This document shows positions 32,842 through 41,341 of a stretch of 64,000 nt of DNA, in pieces. Origin of the DNA: Sporobacter sp942492735 (GTDB lineage: Bacteria; Bacillota; Clostridia; Oscillospirales; Oscillospiraceae); NCBI GenBank assembly GCA_942492735.1, contig OW818648.1:2666001-2730000 (forward strand), written 5' to 3'. The notes under the pieces were generated by a model that ran no database searches, was not told the origin of the DNA, and saw only the letters and a list, made by a program, of their open reading frames with translations. The stretch's first letter is position 1; each line of letters starts with the position of its first letter. The translations under genes and the position numbers were made by a program.

Positions 32842-33843
32842 TCAGCCGCCGTACACGAAATTATATAGGGCAACGGCTGCTTCGGCCAGACGCGGGCCGG
32901 GACGTGTGATGGAGTCGGAATCAGCGTTAAATACTGTGCCGTTTTTGATGGCTGAAATGTCGCTCCAGCCGATGCGGTTCATGACCTCATCCACGGGGTT
33001 CACTGAGCCTTCATAGGACATCGTGGTGGTGACGATATAATCGGGATTGCGCTCAATGACCTGCTCCTCAGAAACCTCAACCCAGCTTTCCAAATCGGAG
33101 AACATATTCTTCAAACCGAGTATGGTTGCAATCTCATCCATAAAGGTGCCGGTTCCGGCAGACCACAGACCGTATTCCAGCGGTGAGACCTCAAAATAAA
33201 CCGTTTTAGTCCCGTCAGACTGAACCTTCGCTTTTAAGTCGTCAAAGGTTTTCTTCATGGAATCAATGACGGCTTTTGCTTCATCGTTTTTACCGACAAC
33301 AGTGCCGATCAATGTGATGGTGGTATAAACGTCCTCGATATTCTTGGCGTCGCTGACGATGACCTTGATACCGGCGGTTTCAAGAGCTGATATCTGAGCT
33401 TCCGTCTGCGCCATTGTGCTCATGATGACGACGTCGGGTTTGAGCGCGACAATCTGCTCGATGTTCATATCGCTGCCGGACTGCACGGACGGTACGGAAA
33501 GCACCTCCGCCGGATAATCGCAGTATTCGCCGCGCCCGACAACGGTGTTGCCAGCGCCGAGCGCATAAAGAATTTCGCAGTCGGAAGCGGTAACGGCGAC
33601 GATTTTTTGCGCCGGTTTATCAAGCGTTGTCACTCTGCCGGTCATATCGGTGATGGTGATGGGTGTTTCAGCGCTCGACTGTGACGGGGCATCAGACGGC
33701 TCTGTTGTAGCTGACGGCTCCGCTGCTGCAGACGGAGAGGCCGAGTCAGCTGGGGATGCTGACGTCGCTGATTTTTGCGGTGCGCAGGCGGTGACTGATA
33801 CAATGAGGATCAGTGCAAGTAGAAGTGCTGTGAGTTTTTTCAT
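32842..33843 (-). CDS. btuF: Corrinoid ABC transporter substrate-binding lipoprotein
   Basis: 333 residues: lipobox VSVTAC (Cys near residue 20), a Ser/Ala/Pro linker, then a class III solute-binding fold with DMTGRVTTLDKPAQKIVAV and LGAGNTVVGRGEYCDYP. The long interdomain helix carries IDSMKKTFDDLKAKV. It should capture cobalamin or other corrinoids and deliver them to BtuCD. It is the first gene of the operon, behind the cobalamin riboswitch and terminator. AAGGAGATTCAAA precedes the ATG. Confidence 0.9.
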   Translation of the reverse strand: MKKLTALLLALILIVSVTACAPQKSATSASPADSASPSAAAEPSATTEPSDAPSQSSAETPITITDMTGRVTTLDKPAQKIVAVTASDCEILYALGAGNTVVGRGEYCDYPAEVLSVPSVQSGSDMNIEQIVALKPDVVIMSTMAQTEAQISALETAGIKVIVSDAKNIEDVYTTITLIGTVVGKNDEAKAVIDSMKKTFDDLKAKVQSDGTKTVYFEVSPLEYGLWSAGTGTFMDEIATILGLKNMFSDLESWVEVSEEQVIERNPDYIVTTTMSYEGSVNPVDEVMNRIGWSDISAIKNGTVFNADSDSITRPGPRLAEAAVALYNFVYGG

Positions 33844-33914
33844 TTTGAATCTCCTTACGATATGTGGTCTAAAAATGAACAGTGTGAAAGTGCGTTTTAG
33901 CTTGGAAGGAGCAC

Positions 33915-33948
33915 AAAAAAGTTGCTCCCCATAGTCTGAGGAGCAACT
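33915..33948 (-). terminator. Cobalamin-riboswitch expression-platform terminator
   Basis: Minus strand: GTTGCTCC/GGAGCAAC stem, small loop, then TTTTTT, between the riboswitch and btuF. Its position before the first gene marks it as a regulated attenuator. Confidence 0.85.
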
Positions 33949-34019
33949 CGAAATACATAGATAAACCTATGCGGCATAATAAAAATGCCACATAGTTAAC
34001 CAAGTATAGCATTATCCCA

Positions 34020-34235
34020 AACCCAGGGTGTTTTGTGAAAACAGGTCTCCCGACTTAGCTTCATCCTACTAGGGCGTCTTCCCGCCGGAGAATTTCGTAG
34101 AAATTCTCTGTGGCAGTGACATCATGCCTCTTCGTCAGCTTCACGGTTACTGGGATAGTCCGGAATTTTCATCCGTGTTCCCTTGGCGATCGCATCGCCA
34201 GCACATTATGTGCATTAACACAAGCTATTCATTTT
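34020..34235 (-). ncRNA. Cobalamin (B12) riboswitch
   Basis: Minus strand order: AAGGGAACACGGATGAAAAT, CCGGACTATCCCAGTAACCG, the B12-box core GTCACTGCCA, GGCGGGAAGACGCC, and GAAGCTAAGTCGGGAGACCTG. These match the conserved blocks of the adenosylcobalamin aptamer (GGTGAAA-CCGG, CCCGC/CCAG-CACTG, GGGAAG, GGAGACCTG). With the downstream terminator it should switch off btuFCD-cbiZ when cofactor is plentiful. Confidence 0.95.
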
Positions 34236-34240
34236 GTGCT

Positions 34241-34269
34241 ATATTACCATAACGGTTTATGTCCGTCAA
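34241..34269 (-). promoter_or_regulatory. Promoter of the corrinoid operon
   Basis: Minus strand: TTGACG, exactly 17 nt, TAATAT, about 10 nt from the riboswitch 5' end. Confidence 0.8.
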
Positions 34270-34400
34270 GATAAAATATCGCCGGTCAGATAGAGCGCGG
34301 CCATGCCGTCGATCTCGACACGTTCGCCGCAGTCCTTGCATAGGAGTGTTCCGCCGCGCTGCGACAACTGGCGTGTCGGCGTTGCGCGGTAGTGGAGCAC
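34266..34400 (-). CDS. Possible 44-residue CxxC peptide or gene remnant
   Basis: A GTG-initiated minus-strand frame reads MLHYRATPTRQLSQRGG, then TLLCKDCGERVEIDGMAALY and a short tail. It looks like half a zinc ribbon with an orderly, non-random composition, but it has no clear ribosome site and its stop overlaps the -35 box of the corrinoid promoter. It could be the end of a lost gene. Other frames here give only arginine-rich nonsense. Confidence 0.3.
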   Translation of the reverse strand: MLHYRATPTRQLSQRGGTLLCKDCGERVEIDGMAALYLTGDILS

Positions 34401-34469
34401 TTCGGCAGTCGCCTACGGAGGCAGCTTCCAAAGCGAATTTCATTCGCATGTAAGGGGAAACCTTCTAGT

Positions 34470-34679
34470 TTATTGTTTGAAAAAGAGCGTATAGACGATC
34501 AGCGCAATAACAGCGGCGCCCATGAGCCATGACAACGGGTGCGCCCAGTTCGGCGTCCGCCCGAAACCATACGGTTTTGGCACCATAAAGCTCGAATCGT
34601 CCCTGTTAAAGTATATAAAGCTACCGTGCTTTTTTCGCCATTCGGCGATTTCTTCACTGGTGTAATTGTGCTTGGCCAT
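34470..34679 (-). CDS. Small DUF5808-type membrane protein
   Basis: 69 residues: a polar N-terminus with WRKKHGSFIYFNRDD, the motif FMVPKPYGFGRTPNWAHPLSW typical of DUF5808 (FVPKRYGIGWTxNFANP-like; shown here up to its 20-residue core), and one C-terminal membrane helix. The function is unknown. ATG 34679 lies 9 nt after AAAGGG; ATG 34688 would sit on the ribosome site. Confidence 0.75.
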   Translation of the reverse strand: MAKHNYTSEEIAEWRKKHGSFIYFNRDDSSFMVPKPYGFGRTPNWAHPLSWLMGAAVIALIVYTLFFKQ

Positions 34680-34860
34680 GTGAATCATCCCTTTACTTTC
34701 TCGTTAACCTGTCACTATCATCTGTTGTCATTGCCATTATACACGAGTGGTATAACAGAGACAATCCTAGTTCAAAAAAGCCACCCTCTTGAGGGATGCC
34801 ATCCGCGGACGGCGAAAGGAGTGCTTGTCAGCGTCGCACCGGACCTGGGAGACAGGTAAC

Positions 34861-34892
34861 GACGGTGCGATGTGGGCATCGCCCCCTACAAA
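34861..34892. repeat. Short repeat, GTAGGGGCGAT family
   Basis: Reverse complement reads TGTAGGGGGCGATGCCCACA; GCGATGTGGGCATCGC folds back. A relative of 30770-30845. A further pair CGCACCG/CGGTGCG spans 34835-34870. Confidence 0.6.
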
Positions 34893-34904
34893 TGACGACT
34901 CACC

Positions 34905-36155
34905 TCACAGACCCTCCACAGGAATCGGTGGCGTTTCGGCTGAGAAATCCTGCGTGAGATATTCTTTGAAGGGCTTTGAAAAATAGGAGCGAACCATGAT
35001 GAGAAAGCCGACGGTGAACGAGGCGGTGATGATAATTCGGATCGGGAGGAGTCCGCCGAGGACACCTGCGAGCGCCATAGCAAACGGCGTCAGACCTTGT
35101 GTTGACATCATCATGAATGACATGACCTTGCCGCGCATTTCCGCCGGTATCGCTGTTTGGATTGTCGAGATGAGCTGAACGTTGACGACGGCATTCAGCA
35201 ATCCGGCAAGCGCCAGCATGATGATCATGACGCTGTAAAACGGTTGATTGATAGAGATGAGGGTGAATGCGTTGCCGATCACGCTCGCGATGATAAACAC
35301 GCGCATCTTGTCCTTCGGCTTGATAGAAATAACCGAAAGAGCCATAAAACCAATGACGGAGCCGCCCATAAAGCTGGCCATCAAGATGCCGTATTTGCCC
35401 GAGCCGAGTGTCGGATCATTCTGGCAAAGCGGAAGGAACAGTGTGACGGCAAGACAACTGAAGAAATTGATCAGAGACGCGAGAATCAGGATGAACCGGA
35501 GACCTTTCTGCCGCCACATGTATCGGAAGCCATCGGCCATATCCTTAAAAAATTGCGGTTTTTCTGTTTGCCGGGCATTCGGGATTTTCACGAAGGGAAG
35601 ACAGGCGCCGGAGAAGAGGAACGACAAGCCGTTTATAAGGAAAAGCAGCGGTGCCCCAAGTGCCTGGTAGAGAAACCCACCCGCCGCATTGCCGATGAGG
35701 CTGGCGCCGGTTGAGACTGTAGCGAACGCAGAATTGGCGTTTGCGATCTTTGATGTCGGAACAAGGTCGGGGATAGCCGATGAAATACCGGGTCCGAAAA
35801 CAGCGCCGCCAGCGCTCAGAAGGATTCCCGCGGAAAACACCATCCAGATCTGGATGAGTCCCGCGTAAGCTGCTGCGGATAATAGGACGACGGCAGCGCC
35901 GCGAATGACATCCACTGAAATCATCAATAGCTTTTTGTTTGACCGGTCTATCATCACGCCCGCAAACGGAGAGAGGAGAACGCCCGGCAGCGTGGACGCC
36001 GCCATCAGCGTGCCCATGAGCGCCGTTGAGCCCGTCACATCGAGAATCCAAAAGCCAAGCGCGATGGCATAGATGGCGTCGCCGGCTGTTGACACAAGCT
36101 GGCTCTGCCAGAGAATGATAAAACTCCGCGTCCAGAGCCTCACTTTATTAACCAC
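34905..36155 (-). CDS. MFS transporter, drug/siderophore-exporter type
   Basis: 416 residues, 12 predicted helices. The N-terminal half has FWILDVTGSTALMGTLMAAS and FAGVMIDRSNKKLLM, the loop 2-3 motif A variant of the MFS_3 (EntS/macrolide efflux MefA-like) group. The substrate cannot be deduced. The start is GTG 36155 behind AAGGGTGATTTT; no ATG fits better. It has no clear functional link to its neighbours. Confidence 0.85.
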   Translation of the reverse strand: MVNKVRLWTRSFIILWQSQLVSTAGDAIYAIALGFWILDVTGSTALMGTLMAASTLPGVLLSPFAGVMIDRSNKKLLMISVDVIRGAAVVLLSAAAYAGLIQIWMVFSAGILLSAGGAVFGPGISSAIPDLVPTSKIANANSAFATVSTGASLIGNAAGGFLYQALGAPLLFLINGLSFLFSGACLPFVKIPNARQTEKPQFFKDMADGFRYMWRQKGLRFILILASLINFFSCLAVTLFLPLCQNDPTLGSGKYGILMASFMGGSVIGFMALSVISIKPKDKMRVFIIASVIGNAFTLISINQPFYSVMIIMLALAGLLNAVVNVQLISTIQTAIPAEMRGKVMSFMMMSTQGLTPFAMALAGVLGGLLPIRIIITASFTVGFLIMVRSYFSKPFKEYLTQDFSAETPPIPVEGL

Positions 36156-36198
36156 AAAATCACCCTTCTTGCCGAGGAGCAGTGATGCCCCTCAAATT

Positions 36199-36900
36199 TT
36201 AAACATAATGGACTTCAACTTCGCCGAGTGAAACATTGCCGATGATTGTGACCTGCGGCGCGTTTTTATCGGGATTATTATATCTTGTTTCGTTTTTCAC
36301 CCCGCCCAGACTTGAATGGAGCTTATCGATGACGCGCCATGTCTTAGGAAAGTAGAGTTCAATCGCTCCGAGGCTGCAGTCAACATAGATCTCTGCGCCG
36401 TTCGGGTCAAGCTGCACCTGATCAAAATAGACTTCCAGCGCGCCGAGACTGCAATAGAACTGTCCGCCCTTGAGGCTGTCGGCGTGCAGGTATTTGCTGC
36501 ATGCACCGAGTGCAACCTTGACATACGGATTATTGTCGTCGATATCCTCAATCGAGTAATCCTTGTCTTTGCCATGATGTGCTAAGTAGACATGCTTTGA
36601 GTGTTTACTAAAAATGATGTGAAAGCCAATGCTCAGAAGGACAGATGCGAGAATGAGAAGCCAGGGGGAGATGACATAGAGGTGCAGCGGCACTTGGAAA
36701 ATCCAGTAGCCCAGCGCAAGCGGCAAGAAGACGCCAAAATAGTTCAGATGGATCAGGCTTTGAATGAGCACCGCTGCCAGAAGGACGGCAGCCAATATCG
36801 ACCAGAAGCCGATCTGTGCAAATGAGGTTACCTGGCTGACGACGACGAAAACGGCGGCCAGCACGAAGAATACACCCCAAAACCAATAATTGTGTTTCAT
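36199..36900 (-). CDS. LiaF-like envelope-stress membrane protein
   Basis: 233 residues: four N-terminal membrane helices (LiaF_TM-like), a linker, and a C-terminal beta-solenoid domain with repeated SLGALEVYFDQV, SLGAIELYFPK and SLGEVEVHYV units. That repetition is the signature of LiaF C-terminal (cell-wall-active antibiotics response) domains. LiaF proteins restrain LiaRS-type systems, but no histidine kinase is nearby. Here the partner is the LytTR regulator encoded 52 nt upstream, a frequent Clostridial pairing. ATG 36900 follows AAAGGAGTCATT. Confidence 0.85.
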   Translation of the reverse strand: MKHNYWFWGVFFVLAAVFVVVSQVTSFAQIGFWSILAAVLLAAVLIQSLIHLNYFGVFLPLALGYWIFQVPLHLYVISPWLLILASVLLSIGFHIIFSKHSKHVYLAHHGKDKDYSIEDIDDNNPYVKVALGACSKYLHADSLKGGQFYCSLGALEVYFDQVQLDPNGAEIYVDCSLGAIELYFPKTWRVIDKLHSSLGGVKNETRYNNPDKNAPQVTIIGNVSLGEVEVHYV

Positions 36901-36952
36901 AATGACTCCTTTCATATCCTAAAGAGGGAAAGTGTGGTTTTATGTACGTTTG

Positions 36953-37426
36953 CTAATAATCGGAGAGCGTCCGGCTGCTGCCGGGATTTAGCCGCTGCCG
37001 AAGCTCGTTGTAGTAATATCGTGACACATAAACCTGCTTATGGCTGCCCACGAACTTCACGAGGCTCGAAGCGGTGAGGTTGCGTGTGATCGAATAGACC
37101 TGCCGGATATTAACGATCGTCGATTTTGACGCCCTGGTAAAATCTTTCGGGAGCATTTCTTCGAGCTCGTAAAGGCGGTACTTTATTCGGTAGGCGTCGT
37201 TTGCTGTGTGCGCAAAGATGTGTTCGCCCTCCGTTTCGAAAAACAGAACATCCTCCAGAGAGAAGTAAAACTCCTGATTCTGTTTATAAAAGGTGATTTT
37301 CTGTGCGGACTGAGTCTGTTCAATGATAAACTGATGGATTTTTTGGACTGTGTCATCCACGCGGCCGCAGCGGATAGTTACTTCATCCTCAGATAGATCA
37401 CTGACGACCTCAATACGTATTTTCAC
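36953..37426 (-). CDS. LytTR-family DNA-binding regulator (no receiver domain)
   Basis: 157 residues. The N-terminal 45 residues (IRIEVVSDLSEDEVTIRC) are not a receiver domain. A LytTR DNA-binding domain occupies about 50-148: FSLEDVLFFETEGEHIFAHT, FTRASKSTIVNIRQV and KQVYVSRYYYNEL. Such stand-alone LytTR proteins commonly control the adjacent membrane-protein gene. The start is GTG 37426 behind a perfect GGAGGTGATTCG. Target sites were not identified. Confidence 0.9.
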   Translation of the reverse strand: MKIRIEVVSDLSEDEVTIRCGRVDDTVQKIHQFIIEQTQSAQKITFYKQNQEFYFSLEDVLFFETEGEHIFAHTANDAYRIKYRLYELEEMLPKDFTRASKSTIVNIRQVYSITRNLTASSLVKFVGSHKQVYVSRYYYNELRQRLNPGSSRTLSDY

Positions 37427-37565
37427 CGAATCACCTCCTCATGCCCCAATTATAGCCATTCGCCGGGCAAGTGCAATAGCTTTAACCCAACCGGCGGTAT
37501 TTGTGCGCTGACAGGTAAATAAATGGGTGCAACATGCGCATTTTTATTATTTATATGAATTTTTC

Positions 37566-37594
37566 TTTACGTGTCTGATTTTATTATATATAAT
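37566..37594 (+). promoter_or_regulatory. Promoter of comFB
   Basis: TTTACG, 17-nt spacer, consensus TATAAT, 75 nt before the start codon. An AGCGT/ACGCT hairpin follows in the leader. Confidence 0.7.
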
Positions 37595-37668
37595 AGCGCA
37601 TAGACGCTTTTAGCGTAAACGCTATCGGCGAAACGACTGTTTAATGCAATCAAACGGGAGGCATATCG

Positions 37669-37947
37669 ATGGACTTACAGAAGAAAATTGAACCGATCAA
37701 CATTAACGAAGAGTTTGTTCAGCAGTGTGTTGCTAAAACGATGAAAGACCTCGGCGCGTGTGATTGTGAAACGTGCTTTGCCAATGCATGCGCAATCGCT
37801 TTAAATGAGCTGCAGCCCAAATATGTCACATCAAAAAAAGGTGCGCTCCTGACAGAGATTACATCAACGAAAGTAACAAATCAAGCCGACATCACCGTTG
37901 AAGCGACCAAAGCCGTCCTGAAAGTGATGAAGAACCCGCACCACTGA
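37669..37947 (+). CDS. comFB: ComFB family protein (cyclic dinucleotide receptor candidate)
   Basis: 92 residues. The family pattern is clear: VAKTMKDLGACDCETCFANA followed by CAIALNELQPKYVTSKKG, with the CxCxxC cysteines. ComFB was named for competence in Bacillus and later work reports the family as c-di-GMP/c-di-AMP receptors. It is monocistronic, between its own promoter and a terminator, and not next to competence genes. In a window with four c-di-GMP aptamers, a link to the same signal is tempting but only inferred. CGGGAGGCATATCG precedes the ATG. Confidence 0.88.
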   Translation: MDLQKKIEPININEEFVQQCVAKTMKDLGACDCETCFANACAIALNELQPKYVTSKKGALLTEITSTKVTNQADITVEATKAVLKVMKNPHH

Positions 37948-37981
37948 TACATCGTCGAGGCATTAATAGAAAAAAACAGAG

Positions 37982-38018
37982 AAAGACATTCTTATCGCCC
38001 TATAAGAATGTCTTTTTG
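37982..38018 (+). terminator. Intrinsic terminator after comFB
   Basis: AAAGACATTCTTAT/ATAAGAATGTCTTT stem with TTTTT tail. Confidence 0.9.
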
Positions 38019-38080
38019 CGTTAATGTTTGTATAATAAATCTGAGTTTTTTAACTATTGCACTATAAATGCATTTACATC

Positions 38081-38109
38081 TTGTTAATTACGCCACAATT
38101 TGTTAGTAT
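38081..38109 (+). promoter_or_regulatory. Candidate promoter of hppA
   Basis: TTGTTA, 17-nt spacer, TAGTAT, 113 nt before the start codon. Confidence 0.5.
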
Positions 38110-38221
38110 AGCCCATGTCTTTAATAGTGGAATCAGGCAGAGGTTTATTTAAAAAGTTTATCCCTGAAATGTTGCGCGCGTTGAAATGGGATGAAACGGG
38201 AGATGAAAAGGAGCTCGAAAA

Positions 38222-40297
38222 ATGGAAGATTTCTTCTGGATTGGCATTGTTGGAACCATTCTTGCACTCGGTTTTGCTCTTCTGCAAGGGCGAAAGGTCA
38301 TGAAGCACCCTGAGGGGACCGCAGCAATGATAAAAATTGCGGCGGCAATACGCAAAGGCGCGAACGCCTTTCTTAGGCAGCAATATAAAACAGTTGCAAA
38401 AGCCTTCGCCGTCGTATTTGTCGTTCTTCTCGTCTTAGCGGCAACTGGATTGCTCGACAACTGGTTTATTCCGTTTGCCTTCCTCACTGGTGGTGTCTAC
38501 TCGGGTTTAGCCGGTTATATTGGCATGAAAATTGCCACGAATTCCAATGCACGTACCGCACAGGCCGCATCTGAGAGCCTCAATAAGGGACTCGGTGTGG
38601 CATTTTCCTCAGGTGCTGTCATGGGCTTCACTGTTGTTGGTCTTGGGTTGCTCGACATTACCGTGTGGTTTTGTATACTGCGATACATAGCCCACTTTGA
38701 TGCTGTTCAAATCGGAAATACGATGATCATGTTTGGAATGGGAGCCTCTTTCATGGCACTGTTCGCCCGAGTAGGCGGCGGTATCTTTACCAAAGCAGCT
38801 GATGTTGGCGCTGATTTAGTTGGAAAAGTCGAGGCTGGTATCCCCGAGGATGACCCACGCAACCCAGCGACAATTGCCGATAATGTGGGTGATAACGTGG
38901 GCGACGTGGCCGGCATGGGCGCCGATTTGTACGAGTCCTATGTTGGTGCCATCCTTGCAACCTTCGCTTTAGGCGGTGCTGCCGGATATGGCTTTAAGGG
39001 CTTGTTCCTGCCAGTAGCTCTTGCGGTGTGTGGCGTCATTGCATCGGTTATCGGAAGCTTATTTATCCGGACAAAAGAGGACGCGACTCAAAAGTCTCTG
39101 CTTAAGACGCTGCGAACAGGCACCTATTTTGCAGCTGTCGTCGCAGCGATTGCAGCTGCGCCCCTAACCTACTTTATTCTTGGAAACTGGGGCATTTATG
39201 TGTCCATTTTATGCGGCCTGATCGGCGGCTGTTTCATTGGTTATTTCACAGAATACTTTACCTCTGACACGTATAAGCCAACGCAGGAACTGGCTAAAAG
39301 TTCCGAAACCGGTGCGGCTACAGTCATCATCGGTGGTATTTCTCTTGGCTTGAGATCCACAGCTGCTCCCATCATCGTCGTTGGTGCAGCCGTTATCATC
39401 AGCTTTTTTGCTGCAGGCGGCATGACTGATTACACCCAAGGTCTATACGGCATCGGCATTGGCGCTGTCGGTATGCTCTCTACTCTTGGTATAACGCTTG
39501 CAACCGACGCATATGGCCCCGTCGCTGATAATGCGGGTGGTATAGCCGAGATGGCCGGCATGGGTGCGGAGGTTCGTGTTCGAACAGACGCCTTGGATTC
39601 GCTCGGCAACACGACTGCTGCTACCGGCAAGGGCTTTGCAATTGGTTCTGCGGCGCTGACCGCATTGGCGTTGTTGGTGAGCTATGTTGATATTGTTAAA
39701 GGGCAGATTACCTTGGATCTGAGCTTAACAAATCCATATGTTTTGGTCGGTCTGTTTGTGGGTGTCATGCTCACCTTCATCTTCTCCGCCTACACCATGA
39801 GCGCTGTGCAGCGCGCTGCTCAAACTATCGTGATTGAGGTTCGTCGCCAGTTCCGCGAAATAGCGGGTATCATGGAAGGGACAACTGATCCCGATTATGA
39901 GGCATGTGTCGGTCTGTGTACGAGGGGAGCTCTTCGTGAAATGGTAAAGCCTTCTCTGCTGGCGATCATTGTTCCTATTGTGACGGGGTTTATTCTCGGC
40001 GCTGAAGGCGTTGTTGGCCTTTTAGGCGGTGTCTGCGTTTCGGGATTTGCAATGGCTGTATTTATGTCAAACGCCGGCGGCGCATGGGATAACGCCAAGA
40101 AATGCATCGAAGGCGGAAATTACGGTGGCAAGGGTTCTGAATGCCATCGAGCCGCTGTTATCGGCGACACTGTCGGTGATCCGTTCAAGGATACCTCGGG
40201 TCCGTCTCTCAATATACTGATCAAGCTGGTTTCCACGGTGTCAATAGTATTTTCCGCTGTGATCATCCGCTTTAATATCTTAAATCTTTTCAGCTAA
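38222..40297 (+). CDS. hppA: Membrane-bound ion-pumping pyrophosphatase
   Basis: 691 residues, about 16 membrane helices. The substrate loop DDPRNPATIADNVGDNVGDV is intact, as are the second ADNAGGIAEM and third GDTVGDPFKDTSGPS acidic motifs. In the segment GNTTAATGKG the alanine at the K+-site position indicates a K+-dependent enzyme. It hydrolyses PPi and pumps Na+ and/or H+; the ion cannot be fixed from the motifs I checked. It recovers energy from biosynthetic PPi, typical for an anaerobe. AAAGGAGCTCGAAAA precedes the ATG; a terminator lies at 40376. Confidence 0.95.
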   Translation: MEDFFWIGIVGTILALGFALLQGRKVMKHPEGTAAMIKIAAAIRKGANAFLRQQYKTVAKAFAVVFVVLLVLAATGLLDNWFIPFAFLTGGVYSGLAGYIGMKIATNSNARTAQAASESLNKGLGVAFSSGAVMGFTVVGLGLLDITVWFCILRYIAHFDAVQIGNTMIMFGMGASFMALFARVGGGIFTKAADVGADLVGKVEAGIPEDDPRNPATIADNVGDNVGDVAGMGADLYESYVGAILATFALGGAAGYGFKGLFLPVALAVCGVIASVIGSLFIRTKEDATQKSLLKTLRTGTYFAAVVAAIAAAPLTYFILGNWGIYVSILCGLIGGCFIGYFTEYFTSDTYKPTQELAKSSETGAATVIIGGISLGLRSTAAPIIVVGAAVIISFFAAGGMTDYTQGLYGIGIGAVGMLSTLGITLATDAYGPVADNAGGIAEMAGMGAEVRVRTDALDSLGNTTAATGKGFAIGSAALTALALLVSYVDIVKGQITLDLSLTNPYVLVGLFVGVMLTFIFSAYTMSAVQRAAQTIVIEVRRQFREIAGIMEGTTDPDYEACVGLCTRGALREMVKPSLLAIIVPIVTGFILGAEGVVGLLGGVCVSGFAMAVFMSNAGGAWDNAKKCIEGGNYGGKGSECHRAAVIGDTVGDPFKDTSGPSLNILIKLVSTVSIVFSAVIIRFNILNLFS

Positions 40298-40375
40298 AGG
40301 TCGTTTAGCGTAGAGACATATATGCTTCGGAACATCCCGCAGCTTACCTGGATTTACAATGCACGAAATCGTTAT

Positions 40376-40414
40376 AAAGCCCTGCCACTTATGTTTCCGT
40401 GTGGCGGGGCTTTT
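40376..40414 (+). terminator. Intrinsic terminator after hppA
   Basis: AAAGCCCTGCCAC/GTGGCGGGGCTTT stem-loop ending in TTTT. Confidence 0.85.
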
Positions 40415-40538
40415 GTCGACCGAGAGTCTTGTGACTGTCGGGTGAAAAAAATCCTTGTATTTGTTTTCCTAAATGAATACAATAAATTGTAATAGTTACA
40501 AAAAAATGATCAAAAACGAAATTAAAGGAGATAATAGT

Positions 40539-40847
40539 ATGCCTGATTTTGGTACACCGTTTGCAGGACTTGCAAAGGAGCGCAAGCTCACCGACGCCGA
40601 GCTCATACGGGCGATCCGCTTTATGGTTTCGGCAGAATACGAAGCCATTCAGCTGTACATGCAGCTGGCTGAATCGACGACGAACAAGCTCGCCATTGAG
40701 GTGCTTAAGGACATCGCCAACGAAGAGCGCGTTCATGCCGGAGAATTCTTAAGACTTCTGAAGGAGCTTGCCCCGGATGAGGAGATATTCTATCAAGAGG
40801 GTGCCGCGGAAGTTGAAGAAGAGATTGCAAAACTAAAAAAGAAATAA
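40539..40847 (+). CDS. Ferritin-like di-iron protein (encapsulin-cargo type)
   Basis: 102 residues forming a two-helix half-ferritin: LIRAIRFMVSAEYEAIQLY holds the first Glu, and DIANEERVHAGEFLRLL holds E-x-x-H. The N-terminal PFAGLAKERKLTDAEL is the usual lead-in of the encapsulated-ferritin/rubrerythrin-like family that assembles as decamers to oxidise Fe(II). The C-terminus is a plain Glu/Lys helix without a recognisable encapsulin-targeting peptide, and no shell gene is nearby. AAAGGAGATAATAGT precedes the ATG. A longer frame to 40473 has no ribosome site. Confidence 0.82.
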   Translation: MPDFGTPFAGLAKERKLTDAELIRAIRFMVSAEYEAIQLYMQLAESTTNKLAIEVLKDIANEERVHAGEFLRLLKELAPDEEIFYQEGAAEVEEEIAKLKKK

Positions 40848-40910
40848 GCTATTTGCGGCAAATGCGGAGGGCTGATGTCTTCGCATTTGCCGCAGCCATC
40901 AGAGGTGAAA

Positions 40911-41336
40911 ATGAACCGGAATATTATAAACAGAATACTGCTCATCATTGCCGGCTCAATCTCTTTAGCGTTGGGTATTATCGGAATCGTTGTACCTGTT
41001 TTGCCGACGACGCCGTTCCTGCTTCTTGCTTGTTTCTGCTATTTGCGCAGCTCAAAGAGGCTCTACGATTGGCTGATGCAGCACAGGGTTTTCGGTACTT
41101 ATATCTATAACTATGTGACGTATAAGGCGGTTACAAAAAAAGCGAAGATAATGGCGCTCATTTTACTTTGGACAAGTCTGACTATTTCAATGCTGCTTGT
41201 CACCAATCTGCATGTTCGTCTTCTGCTGTCAGCTGTTGGCATCGGTGTGACGGTGCATCTGCTCTTAATGAAAACAATTAAGAAAGAAGAGATTAAAAGT
41301 CAGCAGCATTTCGAAAGTGATCAAAACACCGAGTAA
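40911..41336 (+). CDS. YbaN family inner-membrane protein (DUF454)
   Basis: About 141 residues with three to four helices. It shows the DUF454 signature GIIGIVVPVLPTTPFLLLA followed by CFCYLRSSKRLYDWLMQH. The function is unknown. ATG 40911 lies after AGAGGTGAAA; the longer start at 40875 has none. It follows the ferritin-like gene by 63 nt and may share its transcript. Confidence 0.85.
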   Translation: MNRNIINRILLIIAGSISLALGIIGIVVPVLPTTPFLLLACFCYLRSSKRLYDWLMQHRVFGTYIYNYVTYKAVTKKAKIMALILLWTSLTISMLLVTNLHVRLLLSAVGIGVTVHLLLMKTIKKEEIKSQQHFESDQNTE

Positions 41337-41341
41337 GGCTG

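Noticed and set aside
34225..34453. Arginine-rich frames on both strands near the corrinoid promoter
   Set aside because: Random-looking composition and no ribosome site; only the short CxxC frame at 34266-34400 was kept, with low confidence.
40539..40847. Encapsulin nanocompartment locus
   Set aside because: The ferritin-like protein matches cargo families, but there is no shell gene or targeting peptide nearby.
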